DNA of 64,000 bases from Synchiropus splendidus (lineage: Eukaryota; Chordata; Actinopteri; Syngnathiformes; Callionymidae): positions 16,952,501-17,016,500 of the forward strand of contig NC_071342.1 in assembly GCF_027744825.2 (NCBI RefSeq), in the 5' to 3' direction. This document shows positions 38,172 through 50,604 of this stretch, piece by piece (positions within the stretch are counted from its first letter, which is position 1; each line of letters opens with the position of its first letter). Position numbers and translations under genes: made by a program. Below the pieces are notes generated by a model, which saw only the letters and a program-made list of their open reading frames with translations, ran no database searches and was not told the origin of the DNA.

Positions 38172-39186
38172 GAAAAAAAAAGCACTGAAATGTTTGCATC
38201 CATAAATCGCTGTGCATACTGAGCGCTTTTTAAACGACATTAAATATTAAGCCAATTTCTTGCTCTACATATCCACATAAATAAAGGCACAGGGATTTAT
38301 GTTGGCACCAGACTGAACATTTTTATGAGCAATGGGAGAATTAATTGCGTAAATGCCTCCATTGGATTGATTCTTATTGCTCTAACAGCAGGAGATATCC
38401 AGGCTACATTAGACAACAATTGTGCATGAAGTGCAGAGTGGACCTAGATCAGGGTGTGACTAAGTGCCCACTAAATATGAGGAGATAAGGAAATCCCCGG
38501 GGTTCATCTCCGACTCTGAGAAATACTTGCCATCAATTCATCATGTTACATTATTTAGGCTACTCCACAGGGGAAACACGCTATCACTGTCATAAGTTAT
38601 GTTAATGGCTGCTACTACCATCTGTGACTTGAGGACCATCAGTCAAGTGTGCCGGGTAATCCATGCAACCAGAAGAATATCACTCCGCGATTAATAATAA
38701 AACGCCTGCCCGGGGTTTCCACTGATAATCTGAGCTACCAGGAGGGACACGGGGCTAGCCTGTCCCCACCGTCACACAACACCGTCCCGTATCTGGAGCC
38801 GACCCCTCCTCCGGCTCAGATGACTGTGCCCTGGCCCCCCTGCAATCTCCTCAATAAACAAACCCCTGGCAGGCCCCGGGCAGAGGATAATGGTTCACCT
38901 GGAGGTGACAAGAAAGGAAAACAGAGCTCTTCGCGTAACTAATGGAGCTAGAGATACGCACAATGAAGCACTTAAAATCTTGATAAGGGTTATTCAAACA
39001 CGTCTAAACTGGACACACTATCCTTCACGGCATGTCGGAGTCCAGCAGCTGCTGGGTAGCTAATTGTCCAAGCTGAGGTTGTTTTCTGTATTCAAAAATG
39101 TTTTCACAGATGAAAGATGCCTGTGCAGGTGATCAAAATGCATTTGATGTGGAAAAGAAGATATTGGCCCACATTTAAAATATTTA
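38172..39186. other. No gene recognised
   Basis: A/T-rich, motif-dense sequence at 38290-38450 (TTAATTG, ATTGATTC and similar) looks like possible conserved noncoding DNA, but no specific site is called. The 97-codon plus frame at 38649-38942 is proline-rich and not recognised. Confidence 0.45.
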
Positions 39187-39274
39187 TCAGAATCACCTTT
39201 TTTGCCATGGTCAGTGAGGATCCCACCAACTATAGAATAAAATAAAATAAAATAAAATAAAATAAAATAAAAAA
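39187..39274 (-). mobile_element. LINE 3' UTR fragment, same family as at 24 kb, inverted
   Basis: In reverse orientation the segment repeats the 3' UTR of the LINE at 23926-24218. ATCAGAATCA corresponds to its hexamer tail. TTGCCATGGTCAGTG (39202-39216) is the exact reverse complement of 24168-24182. GATCCCACCAACTA matches the neighbouring CAGTGGGCTCC side loosely. A TAGAATAAAATAAAATAA stretch corresponds to its TATTTTATTTTATT tract, here enlarged. Only the last ~90 nt of the element are present. Confidence 0.7.
39236..39270. repeat. (AATAA)7 microsatellite within LINE remnant
   Basis: Seven perfect pentamers, followed by AAAAGGGGG. The related LINE at 24 kb has only about three degenerate units at the corresponding place, so the run appears to have expanded after insertion. 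Confidence 0.93.
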
Positions 39275-40302
39275 GGGGGAAAAATCTGTTCCTGTTTATT
39301 CAGTTTTACATGAGTGACCAATGACAGCAGGGTAAAATAAAGTCTGTCAATTCAATATGTCAATAAAATTTCCCTGCATGAACAAGCAAAACAATATTAT
39401 TGTGTGTAGAATGTATATAACTAGTGTGCTGTATTGGTTTTGAAGGCAGGGACAATTTCAATGATGGAGCATTATTCAACTTACCAAGTACTCCTGGTCC
39501 AGTCTATATCCCCTCTTTCACGGGACAGTAGAACTGGTCTTGGCAGAGAAAACTAATTATGTCCACTGTATTATTTTTATTTTTTATATTTAAGTGGTGA
39601 CTCACAACACTGTTTAGGAAAGTTATTAGAGAAGAGTGCTGGGGGCACGCAGCCTGTGTTATGTAAGCACTGACAAAGTCTGGCGAGTTCACTGAGCGTT
39701 GGCTTCCTGCGGGTAAATTAACCGGCGTAAGGACATACAAACAAGCGTGTGTGTCCCCCACTGTTTGACTGAGGCAGTGAACGAAGAGCCAACCGATTGT
39801 TGGAGGGTTTTATTGCCTTGCACTAAATGGGCACCATTCTCATTAGAAGGCTTATGAGTCAGTGCCCCTCATGGATGGAGACATCAGAGAAAAGCATGAA
39901 GACTCCTTCTCTGGCTGCACGGGACCTCATGGTGTCATTCTACGGTTGGCTGTGCACACACACGTGTCGGTGCGGGAGAGGAGCGTTTGACAACATGATG
40001 TTTACATGTGGCCCTCTCTCTGGGGACTGTGCCACATCCGGCCCTGCTGTGACTCACATCAGGCCTGGCACCATCCATAATTAGCCTCTATTCACAGAGG
40101 CCTCATTTAGTCTACTATTATCAGAGATCATTGTTATTTCCCTCTATGTACGTTTGGGATCCCGGCGAGACCAGCATGTCTCACCAAGATAACAGGGCTA
40201 TTTTGGTTAACCCCATTGTGTACACAATACTGAAGACGTTCAAGCGCACAGCGAATTCCCATCAGTGGGTTCTAGGGATTTAATTGAGCATCACAGGAGG
40301 CC

Positions 40303-40322
40303 TTTTTTTTTTTTTTTTTTTT
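40303..40322. repeat. T20 homopolymer
   Basis: Uninterrupted T run with no recognised retroelement next to it. Confidence 0.95.
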
Positions 40323-40603
40323 ACTTGGACAAACTTTGACAAATTTGCCTTTTTTTTCCTTTATAAATATGTAGAACCTCAATTTTTCAACATTTATTGT
40401 TCCTCTTTAGTTGGCAATTCATGAATAATATAATTTGAAATAATGGAAAAACTCAACATCCGCTGTCATTAACAGATCTAAAATGAATGAATGAATGAAA
40501 CAACAGCATGTCTATGTCGGCTATTCTCAGCTGGTGCGTCAGGTCCCAAAAGTGGGTCGCATATCCATTTCCATTAGTGAGTGGTGGCTCTTTGTTTGGG
40601 GGT

Positions 40604-40611
40604 GGGGGGGG

Positions 40612-40637
<26 letters not shown>
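40604..40637. repeat. G8-A26 purine tract
   Basis: Eight G followed directly by 26 A, preceded by GGGGGT. It is an all-purine strand of 34 nt, of a type that can adopt unusual structures; poly(A)-tail origin is possible but no body is recognised. Confidence 0.95.
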
Positions 40638-40642
<5 letters not shown>

Positions 40643-41982
40643 TTCTTTTTATACTATTCAATTTTATATGGCACATTACTCTGTATTCGCACTCGATCAC
40701 GTGTTCTTACACATTATTAATAGACTTTAACTGTACTGCAACAAGCTCAGTCTCAGTCAACATCATCCATTGACTGCAGTGCTTCAACAGACACTGAAGA
40801 GTCCATACAGCTCCCGACTCAAGCAACCTGAGTTTTCATATAGGCTGGTGTTGGCTAACCGTGGTGGTCTATAAGTGTGTTGTTCTCTCCTTTTATTCAA
40901 AAGAGAGTCACTGTTTTAAAAGAGCCCTTTTTGACAGAGGTGGGACAGCAACAGTGTTTTACAGTACTTGCTTGTTTCTTGCACAGGCACCAACTCTGAG
41001 GTGCCGGTACCGTTTTCATTCGATTATATCAGATGGCCTTTATTACGCCCGCAGTGGGGAACTTCAACACAGGAGTGTTCAGTGACATCATCTCCAAAAG
41101 ACCCCCACTCTGGACCCCTTTAAAAAGGTGCCAGATTCAGGTGGCAACAGCTCCGTGTAAACGGACACTGCATCCGACACAAAAACTGGGGCATCAAAGG
41201 CACCTACGTCAATCGACGCAGCCCATACTCAATATGTGTCGTGAGCTCAAATTTGGGTCACATAGATGACAGTGTTTCAGATTTAACCCTTCAACAGGCT
41301 GTATGCTGGCAAAACACTGTCCAAAAAATGATGCAGACTGAGATGAATTCAATGAAAGATGGTGGCGCAAAAGCATGTTACTGCTTCAAGGTGAAAACCA
41401 CTGTGTTTCTTGTGCATTAAGCAGGGTTGGTGGTGCAATTCATGTTGTGTTCACACTTGAACAAGACTCTTGATTTCACTAAAAAGAGTTGTGTTTGCCT
41501 TTTTCTTGGACTATGGCCCTTCTGTTTTTAAGTTTAACCCGACTAAACACATTACAGAGACCATATGGCACTGAAATGCAAACTTGCATTGCATGACGGA
41601 GCTTACGCTACTACCACAACAGCAGAGGATTCACACCTCTGTGGACTGCGAGTTCAGCATGTTTGCATCACAAGTGAAGGTCTTGCCTCCATGACATGCA
41701 CAAAACCAAAACAACTGTGTGCTGTGAACTATGTATGACAATTTGCTCTCACATCTAGAAGCTGTGGAAAGGGATTCATTGTACTTTAAAAGAGGTCATC
41801 CAAGTGCTAAACAGAGAGCAAAGCACTCAGGTGTTTACAAAAGCTGTTTACTTTCCTTCAGTATTTACTTGATACGTTAATGTGAACCCAAGTGATAAGG
41901 TTTTGGTTCATCATTAAACAAATCCCAGATGAGCTGGGAACCGCTGGTCAAGGTTAGACAGCATGCGAGAAATGCTTCCCCG

Positions 41983-42549
41983 TCACATTTCCCAGTCCAT
42001 CAGCATCAACACTTGAAAGACGTATGGACATTGTAAGTAAAAGTCCACCCCTCTGAGAGGCAGCCCACCTCGGGAGCTGCGAGGTCTGAGCATAGGTGTG
42101 TTTGGCCGACATGATGAATCATCCTGTTGCGAAACCTCCCCTCTGTGGAGTCGCGAGAAGACAGCGGGGAGATAAGAGGACCTTATACGAGAACACATCT
42201 CCCCTTCACATCGACCAGCACCCAGGCAGGAGGTCTTCAGGAGCCAAATCACAGACAAAGGTTTTGCAGGGGTCATGATGAGAATAGAAGTTTGGGGTTT
42301 TTTTTTAGCCCCATTTAAGTGATGGACACCAACATTCTGCTGTTGCAGAGCTTTGCTTTTCAGAGGGCTAACTGCAGAGAGCACGATCCCTGTATTTATA
42401 ACCACTTGTTCAGGCCTTGGTGCTGCTGTTACAATAGTGGAGATGTTAGTTGGTTGTAAATATGAGATTGCTAAGCTTATTTTTGACAACAGTGTTGGGC
42501 CAAAGACAAGAAACACACATTCCGTAGACCAATCAGAAGCAGCGAACAT
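41983..42549 (-). other. Long open frame without recognised homology
   Basis: The frame is stop-free from 42609 down to a stop at 41983; the first ATG in it is at 42549-42547, giving about 188 residues. This is the longest frame in the window and longer than I would expect from random sequence of this composition, though only modestly. I recognise no domain. There is a hydrophobic stretch near its start (CVFLVFGPTLLSKISLAISY), a KKK from a T-run and no cleavable signal peptide. It lies in the middle of otherwise noncoding-looking DNA with no promoter or splice context that I can identify. Most likely chance; a lineage-specific gene or decayed element is possible. Confidence 0.12.
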
Positions 42550-43248
42550 AGTCTGATAGATAGCCAGAGCTTTAATATGGAGATGGACGTCGGTAACCTC
42601 TGATCTCAATCACTGAAGTGCTTTAGATTGCCAGTCCGTGTCAGTGGCGATGATCGGGATGCTGCCTGCATTAATGGCTGGCCAGAGTCAAGCAGTGAAA
42701 GACAGAGCGACAACAGTAGCACTGACATATCCCACTCGACAGCCACCACGGATGGATCAACAGATAAGGGTGGAGCGGTGACCTTATTTCATCGTCACGC
42801 CATCTCAACATCTGATCAAGAATTCCTCTTTCGCCCAAAGATTCATTGCCATGCAACTGGGTGAGCCTCCTGCAGTGATGAAGCATTATTTCAATCTTGT
42901 CACTCCAACAGTCTAATTTCAGGAGGAGAGAACGCTGGGGTGGGGACGTGGAACTCTGGTTCCATACCCATTATTCCCACACCACGGTCGGCTGCCTCAG
43001 ATTTCCTTCTTGGCTTTGATGGTAATGTTCTTAGGCAGCCTTCTAAAGTAATGGCAGCGTGTCCATGTGGAACTGTGAAAGGTTTCACGGCTTCTACATG
43101 CTTGTAATGTGCCCATGCATTCAGACACATTTCCCTTAGATAGTTGCCACAAAGAAATACAGTAAGTGTGCGCCACATCTGATCAGTCTTTCTTTGCTGC
43201 TACTTCTGTAGGAAAAAAAGATGATAGACGGGAGAGACATCTACTCAC

Positions 43249-43278
43249 CTCCACCGCCTCCAAGAAGACTTGAGTTTG
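43249..43278 (-). other. Candidate 30-nt microexon, minus strand
   Basis: Read on the minus strand: a branch-point-like TTCTGAC about 24 nt upstream, an almost pure pyrimidine tract (TTCTTCTCTTTTTTTCCAG), the 30-nt segment, then GAG|GTGAGTAG. All splice elements are near consensus and correctly spaced. The length keeps phase. All three frames are open: Q-T-Q-V-F-L-E-A-V-E, K-L-K-S-S-W-R-R-W, or N-S-S-L-L-G-G-G-G. The last would be a phase 1-1 insert, the phase typical of extracellular Ig-type modules, with an N-glycosylation sequon (NSS). I cannot assign it to a gene. No other exon of a minus-strand gene was recognised, so the host gene would have long introns. Confidence 0.4.
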
Positions 43279-43376
43279 CTGGAAAAAAAGAGAAGAACAA
43301 GGTCAGAAAGACCAACAGACCAAAATATTTCTTGACTTAGCCCAGCACGAGCCACAGACACATAATGACTTCTCAA

Positions 43377-44122
43377 CTATTTAAGAAAGCTGGTCGACCT
43401 AATGTACCAAAATAAAATAAAATAAAATATGTAACTATATTGACTGATTTCAATTTTAATATTGACCTAATTAAATTCGAAGTTTTAATAATTCAGATAC
43501 AGATTACCCTAAATATTTGAGAAAACTGGTCAACCAAATGTACCAAAATAAAATAAAATAAAATATGTAACTATATTGACTGATCACAACTTTCAATTGT
43601 AATATGGACCAAATTAAATTCTACGTTTTAATGATTCAGCTACAGATCATCCTAAATATTTAAGAAAACTGGTCAACCGAATGTACCAAAATAAAATAAA
43701 ATAAAATAAAATAAAATATGTAACTATATTGACTGATCACAACTTTCAATTGTAATATGGACCAAATTAAATTCTACGTTTTAATGATTCAGCTACAGAT
43801 CATGCTAAATATTTAAGAAAACTGGTCAACCGAATGTACCAAAATAAAATAAAATTAAATATGTAACTATATTGACTGATGACAACTTTCAATTTTAATA
43901 TTGACCAAATTAAATTCGAAGTTTTAATAATTCAGCTACAGATTATCCTAAATCAATAAAATAAATATTTATCCTAAAATATAATTTAAGAAAAGTGAGT
44001 GAGAAGTCATCCAAATGTACCAAAATAAAATAAAATAAAATAAAATACTGACTGATCACAACTCTATTTTAATACTGGCCAAATTAAATTCTACGTTTTA
44101 ATAATTTAGCGACAGATTATCT
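43377..44122. repeat. Five-copy degenerate minisatellite
   Basis: The anchor AATGTACCAA occurs at 43401, 43537, 43680, 43833 and 44014, giving periods of 136, 143, 153 and 181 bp. Each unit contains an (AAATA)n run, then ATATGTAACTATATTGACTG, a block with CCAAATTAAATTC, and AAGAAAACTGGTCAACC. Copies two and three are nearly identical over some 100 bp, so at least one duplication is recent. Copy five is interrupted and truncated. Period differences come mainly from AAATA number and from an insertion near 43950-43990. It lies about 100 bp upstream (minus-strand sense) of the candidate microexon. Confidence 0.95.
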
Positions 44123-47100
44123 AACAACTAAATAAATAAATACAATCTTATTTCACATTGGATTTCTCTTCTCTCATTCAGCAGTGCAATTCACAGCAGC
44201 GGTAACACTGGCGTTTGAAAAGAATAATGATAAGGCAGGCAATATCATCATTGTTAAGAGTGGTGTCTGTTTCCTCTCTCTGATGTGCTGATCAGCAATC
44301 TGAGCTCTGTGTGAGCGGTCATAATTTAAAACCCATTTATTTAAGTGGTGATGGGATGCAAGACACACTGGCTGATCAAATAACTAGCAAGGCGATGTGA
44401 GAGAAATGTGTTTGAATATGTACACGATACATTACTGGACCAACGGGCACAAAGTCAGTTCTCAAGACGCCATACAGCGGCTTGGATATTTCAATGGTGA
44501 CTGTACTGTACTGCTCTTCTGCTGCAATGACTGTGCAATTTTGGACAGTGACATGCAGCTTAACATTTTCTTGGTGGAGAAAAATACATTTGAATTATTC
44601 TGTATGTGAGTTTAGAAAGATTTGAACTTTGGAATGAACTCATTATTAAGGACATTTGGCGAGTACATGTGTATGGATGTATGTGTTTGCCCACACTTTA
44701 GATTGTACAAGCAATGTTCGTAGTTCACTCACAGTCTGTGGTCCAAAAATGGTAAGCTTAGGGAACTGATCTTGAACAGTAACAGTGCATTTTGGTTTGT
44801 TTAAGTGATGCTACACTAGCTCACCGTTGATAATACAAATGATCAAATGTCGTCTGCCATATATGAGTCAATAACGGGTCAGATATGTGCAGTGAAAGCT
44901 CCAGTAGGACATGCTCTGAGAAGCTCCACCAAATAAAAGCATAGAAATTCAGTGAGCCCCTTCTTCAGAGGAACACTTCCTTTCCCTTGGCAGGATGACA
45001 GAGGTTATATTCAATAAAACATGCAGTTCATTAAAAGCAATTAACAGTGGCCTGCAGAGTCGGACAGCTTTATCTAGCGCTGTAAAACATGGACTCACAG
45101 ATCAGGTGGGTGTGGCCGATTGTGAAGGACAATACCTCTCACAGATGTGAGCCAAATTCCTCTGCTTCTAAGATGGTTCAGGTGGCATTTCATTGCAAGG
45201 TTCATCAGCAAAATTGACCAATCGGTGTTCAATAAAGTTTATAGATTCGATTAAATGTTTGTCTTTCATTGTTTGAACAGTCGAAAAAGTGGTAAAAGTA
45301 TAAAAGTATAAGTAGGAATATACTTTCTATTTTTACAGTTGCCTTTCCCGATGGCTACAGCGTTGATTCTCAATGGTCATATCTTGGGTCCATGTTGGAG
45401 GCATTTGAACTCCAGACTGACTCAAATATTATTTCCGTTTGCATTTTTACCACGCAAAAAACTTCCTCAAAGCCTTCAAGAACTTGAACTCGAGAAAGCA
45501 GATTGCGGTGTATATTGCATCACTTGTTTTCTGTAAGATGAGTAAAAGAATGAAAAAGAATTTGGCTTCCATGTTTGATAGTTACATTTTTTGTGGTGGA
45601 GCTATGCTACAGTCTGTATACCTGAGCAGGAGTGAGACGTCAGATGGGAATATTCAGGGGACATTAAAGTGAAATCACAAGAAACAAATATTCAGTGTTT
45701 GGATTAATATTATTTAACATTTACAAAAACACAGTTTTGGAAGTTTAGTATTTAACATTTTTTGGTAAAAATGATCAATAACTTTTTTTTCAAAGCAAGT
45801 ACCTAAGCCAAATAACAGACCATGGCAACTTTCACTTTCTTCACAGTACTATTTGATTGAAAACTGTACTTGAATCATCTGAGTTCAAACTGACACTAAG
45901 GTACAAAGGTAACATGGCATTTTTTTAATTTTAAAAATAGGCATCAAAGTTCACGTGATTGCCATAAAGTAGTTTCTAGGGGGAACTATTGGAAAATAAG
46001 TTTAATATTTTTTTTTAAACTACATAGCCTCTACCTTGGCACCGAATCGATCAGCTCAACATGACTGCTGGTGGTGTCCAGTCATGACATCCATTGGTAA
46101 AATGCAAAATCCTTCAATACCAACAGCGGTCAACTGAAGCCCATTAAAAGTGTATTATTTCCCACTCCCACTCATTCTGCAGATAATTAAAACGTTGCTT
46201 CACCCCCACTGTCAGTTTAACTATTATTTAGTTTGCTTCCTGATTATTTACAGAAGGGATGCTGCAGAGGTCAGCCTGCTTCCACAGATTTCCACCGCGC
46301 TATTAGCGGCTGGGCATTGTTTTCATTTGAGCTGGACACCTATGAGTGGGCATAGAGACAAAAGAAGCTCTGGCGCTGCAGAATTTGTTTCATCAAAGGC
46401 CTTTTGTTAGTGCGGCGAGAATACATACAGTATGAGCATAACAGAGGGAGACAAAGGAACCTCAAACCGGGATGTTCTGACAGTCTACTGTCATGTTTAC
46501 AATAGCACTTCTCCAGGTTTTTCCACAGTGAGAAAGATGTTTCCAGCCTACAGCTGTGGGAACTGTCAGTCACTGGCAGGAAGCAGATCCTTGTTAAGAG
46601 AAAACTTTTATCATCCGTTCGGAAACACCAGTCCACATACTGCTTTCACATATAAGCAAAGTAAATTAGACTCCGATGTTCAGTATTTCTTCTTAGACCA
46701 TTCATTCTTGATATTAACCAAGAGAATAAGAACATAGATTATGAACGTTTTTTTTAAAAATCCATGTGGTATCATCAAGTATCTTTAACGGTAATTCCTA
46801 TTGCTTGTACTCATGTAATGTTTTTTTCTTTCTCATTGGTATTGAACAGAAATTAATCTGTATTTTAAATGCCCACGCGTAAGAAGGTAGCTGTTTGGTC
46901 GCAAAGGTGAAGACATGAGACGACGGTTTCATGTGAATGAAAGGCAAATCTGCAAGAGTCACCCACAGTAAGTCTCCCAAACATCTAGTTAACTGTGCCT
47001 TCCAAGAGATACAGCAGTTCTACCTCATGTCATGCGTCAACAATACACCAAGACAGGAAATGAACAGGAAAACGTAGATGGATGGAGCTAGGTGCAACTA

Positions 47101-50100
47101 AAAGAACTGCATCTTGGACAAATACTAGGGAAATAATATCCTGGTTGAATCAATAACAAACCACGACCTACTGAAAGGTACCAAAAAAGCATGTCTATTA
47201 CGAGTCACTGACCGGATGAACAACTTGAGTGTGAGCAACCTGTTTACCTGCCTGTATAAACAAGCACATGTGAAACAGCCAGTAGGTAGACAGTGAAGTC
47301 GACCAGGCAAGACAGTACTAGTGGAATATGTTCTTGAGCTATTAAAACTTGTGGTTTTAATCACCTGGCATTATGGAAATGCCTCCCGCTCACTCCACAC
47401 CTAATCAGAGAAGAGATGAAGATGTGGATTCCAATCAGTCTGAGACACCTCTCCTGTGCCTGTTTATGCGGGTGAAGTTGTGATGTAGGGCAGTAACAGT
47501 AGTGGAGCCAGTAAATGCGCTAACCTGGGGCTTGATGTGTTAGAAGCCTTTTTAAACGCACGTGACGCGCGGTGCGATCGGAGCGATTGCCCGACGGGAG
47601 ATGAAGAGTGTTCGACAGCCATCTCATCCCTGCAGTGGGTTTGATGAATGTGGATGTCGGGAGGGGTAAAAACTGCTGCTTTATGCCTTTTCATTTCCTC
47701 TTTCCCTGCATCCTCTGGTTTAATGATCAGAATGTCATGAAGCACAGTCTGGCAGTTCATCTTGGAGCCCACCGTGCCGGGTGTGTGCAGAAGAAATATC
47801 GGCAACCTAAAGAGATATACTCTACACGCAGCTTTGCATATCAAGAGGGATGCAAAAAAAAAGTGGATGGGGGACTTGCTTAAACAATCCATCTTCAAAC
47901 TGGAGACAAACACGAAACAGCTGCTCGTCCAGGCAGAGAAACTCGAAACCCTTGGCACTGAATGCCTCAGAATGACTTCCATTCAAAGTGCGTCAATTAT
48001 CCTGAGTGAAAATCAAAATGGAAATCCATATTTGGCCACATCCACTCCATAATGCATATTTTATAGTGTGTGTATTAATTATAAAACAGCTCTCCTTGCT
48101 GCTTGTGCCTGCCATGGGCTCAGTCTGGCTATCTTGTTGTGGATCAACACATTTCTGCCTTCAGGGAAGCAAGACAAGTGCCAATAATGAGCAATATCAC
48201 AGGCCGTTTTCTTCCCTCCTATAGAAGTTGCATGCCCTACTCATGGATTCGTCTCTTTATATTTAATGAGATTTTCAGTTTGCCACGATATAGACTCTTG
48301 TTAAGTATCAGTCGATGTGTGCTCGCACTGGAATATCGCAAATCAATACATCTCCAAGGACATTACAAAGCACAATTGCACCTCCTCAACTATCGCATCA
48401 GAGCATATTAGAGAAAACAGGGGAGTGATCTTTGTGCTTTAGTGAGTGCGCATCACGATCATTTCTCCATGATTGTTCACGATGACCCAGATAATGAGAC
48501 AAAGTGAAGCCAAAGGAGTCAGTCCACACATGCAGGTTACTGAACTAAGTTGTCCTTGTCGAAACAACAGTCATAAATCTCAGCGGAAGGGTGGCTCGGA
48601 CCGCCTGGAGATAGCAGGTCATTTAGGATCTGCGGGTCTACAACACCAGGCGAACCCATCAAGCACACGTCTGCACTGTCGCTGAGGGAACACCCACTTC
48701 CTGTCTGCCCTTTACCCCTTAACCCCATGGCATCCTCAGCCAATAGTTGTAAGTGCTGTGTATTTTCACAGCAGGAAAATATTGATCACAGACCTCATGC
48801 AGAAGAGTGTGACAGCCAGCCGTCATGAATCACGTCGCCGCAGCAAGAACACTCGCCAAAGGAATTATGGAAAAAACCATATATTTGAAACATGTTCATA
48901 AAAACGGCTTGGACACACCTCGAAGAGTCAGTGAGCCATGGGCCTGTGCCGTGTTGTCAGCAGAGCCCTCGATCATGCATTTAAATGGGAAGTGCTGGTG
49001 CGTAACCACAAAAGCCCCAAAGCAGTAAACAGATCCAGTGTCTACCTTCTGGTTTCTGCCACCTTGGGTGAACCCATTTAAACACACATTCACCTCATCC
49101 CATCCCACTCGTAGACACTTCTCAAATGAGCTCAAAGGTTAATAGTGTACTCCGCTGGGACTGAGGGATGAAAGGTGGGGATAAAGAACTAATACAAAAG
49201 TTTTATGGTGAGCACTGTTTGCCTTTTATTGCAGAAGGCTAACAATGAGAAAACTTAGCAGCACAGCAAAAAAGACAATTGGACATCACCATTCCGCAAT
49301 AGTGTTTTTATTCCACTAATTATTTTTTGCTGCCGTCTTCGTAAGTATTTCTTTTTTATCTGGTTAAAAATTAAACCTTGGTGGACCCAGGTCATTTGGA
49401 CTTTCATAGCCACCTCAGACATGCAGGGGGTGAACCATGGTACATGAAAGGAATTTGAATCTATTATCAGCCAGTAACTCAAGACCCTTTCTGCAGTTCT
49501 TTGGCTTTGTGTCTGGTTTTCTCAATCCTACTCAATGACGGAACCAGAACCAGCAGGACGATATGCCTCCCCTAAAATACACAGGTTGTTTTGCCTTTGA
49601 CACTTCCATTGGGTGTCAAACAACTCAGCTGACACCATGGACAACAAGGAAAAGTGAACTGTAGGAGAAAAGCTTCTGGTACTTAGGACAGGCAGCAAGT
49701 ATGGCTTGGCCAAAGAGTATGGGGTGGCATTCAATGGAACCAAGGGCAACTAATGCTCAACATAATGCTAGCTTAGTCTCCTTGTAGTTTTCATAGGCCA
49801 GCTATTTCAATCTTCCATTTATCTGCCTCTAATAAGATCTGCATTCTGCACGTGCCTCGGAACAGTCGGCAAAGTTTCCCTTCACTGGCAGTCACATTAC
49901 CAACATGATTTGGAGGTGATCTTGTATTTTCGTCCTCTAAAAACTAATATTGAATTTCATTTTGAGCCAACTCAAAACACATAAAACTATTTTGGCAAGT
50001 CAGATTTGGCCCAAAGCCGTGAGTCTGACTCATGTACATTAGATGCTCAGAAACTATCAAGAAAACATTTTTTTTTCCTTCCTTCCTTGGATCACTTCTT

Positions 50101-50604
50101 ATCCCAAATGGCCAGAGGTCTTCCACGGTGTTGGCAGCAAACAATGGTCTGAAGTATGATGATATGAAGTTACTTAAGCAAGGTTGTATGAGCCTCTGTA
50201 TTTGTTTCGTGTGCATTGATATGTATATATAAAGAAAACAAAACCAACACACAGCCGATTAGAACCTTTTTTTGTTTAGAATTTAAGATGAGCGTACTCA
50301 CTAAAACAGTCTGTTTTAAACATGCCCTGCATACGCGTTCATAATGTATTCACTAGCAACCACACTGACTCACCAACAATGAAATTCTTTGAGCAAGATG
50401 ATACTTGGGAGTTCGAGGAACCAAGATGCTAATCATTAAAAATTGCCTTTCGTGTTCAAACCAAAGTAAAAACTGCAGTGCGGATTGTTTAAAGATTGTC
50501 GCAAGAGATGTATTTCTTTATTTGTGGCATATTAAAAATGCATGTCACACTGCACACGCTGCCTCGCCTGGTAACACTGGCAAGCAATGTTTCTTTCTTT
50601 ACAG
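44123..50604. other. Gene-free stretch
   Basis: Six kilobases with no convincing coding or RNA feature. A minus-strand frame of 172 codons (47464-47982) has no recognised domain and overlaps plus-strand frames. A good acceptor ends at 45340 (CTTTCTATTTTTACAG) without a paired donor. A donor-like gtaagt near 46970 lacks a proper acceptor. Confidence 0.5.

Larger units (their letters stand above)
39275..43248. other. Gene-free stretch with homopolymers and one long frame
   Basis: Contains T20 at 40303-40322, (AATG)4 at 40482-40499, and the G/A tract at 40604-40637. A minus-strand splice-flanked 54-nt segment lies just at its edge (39485-39538). A hairpin GCCTCT-attcac-AGAGGC lies at 40084-40101. 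The long minus-strand frame 41983-42609 is listed separately. No gene is called. Confidence 0.45.

Noticed and set aside
47464..47982. Minus-strand frame of 172 codons
   Set aside because: No recognised protein family, overlapping frames on the other strand, and no splice or promoter context.
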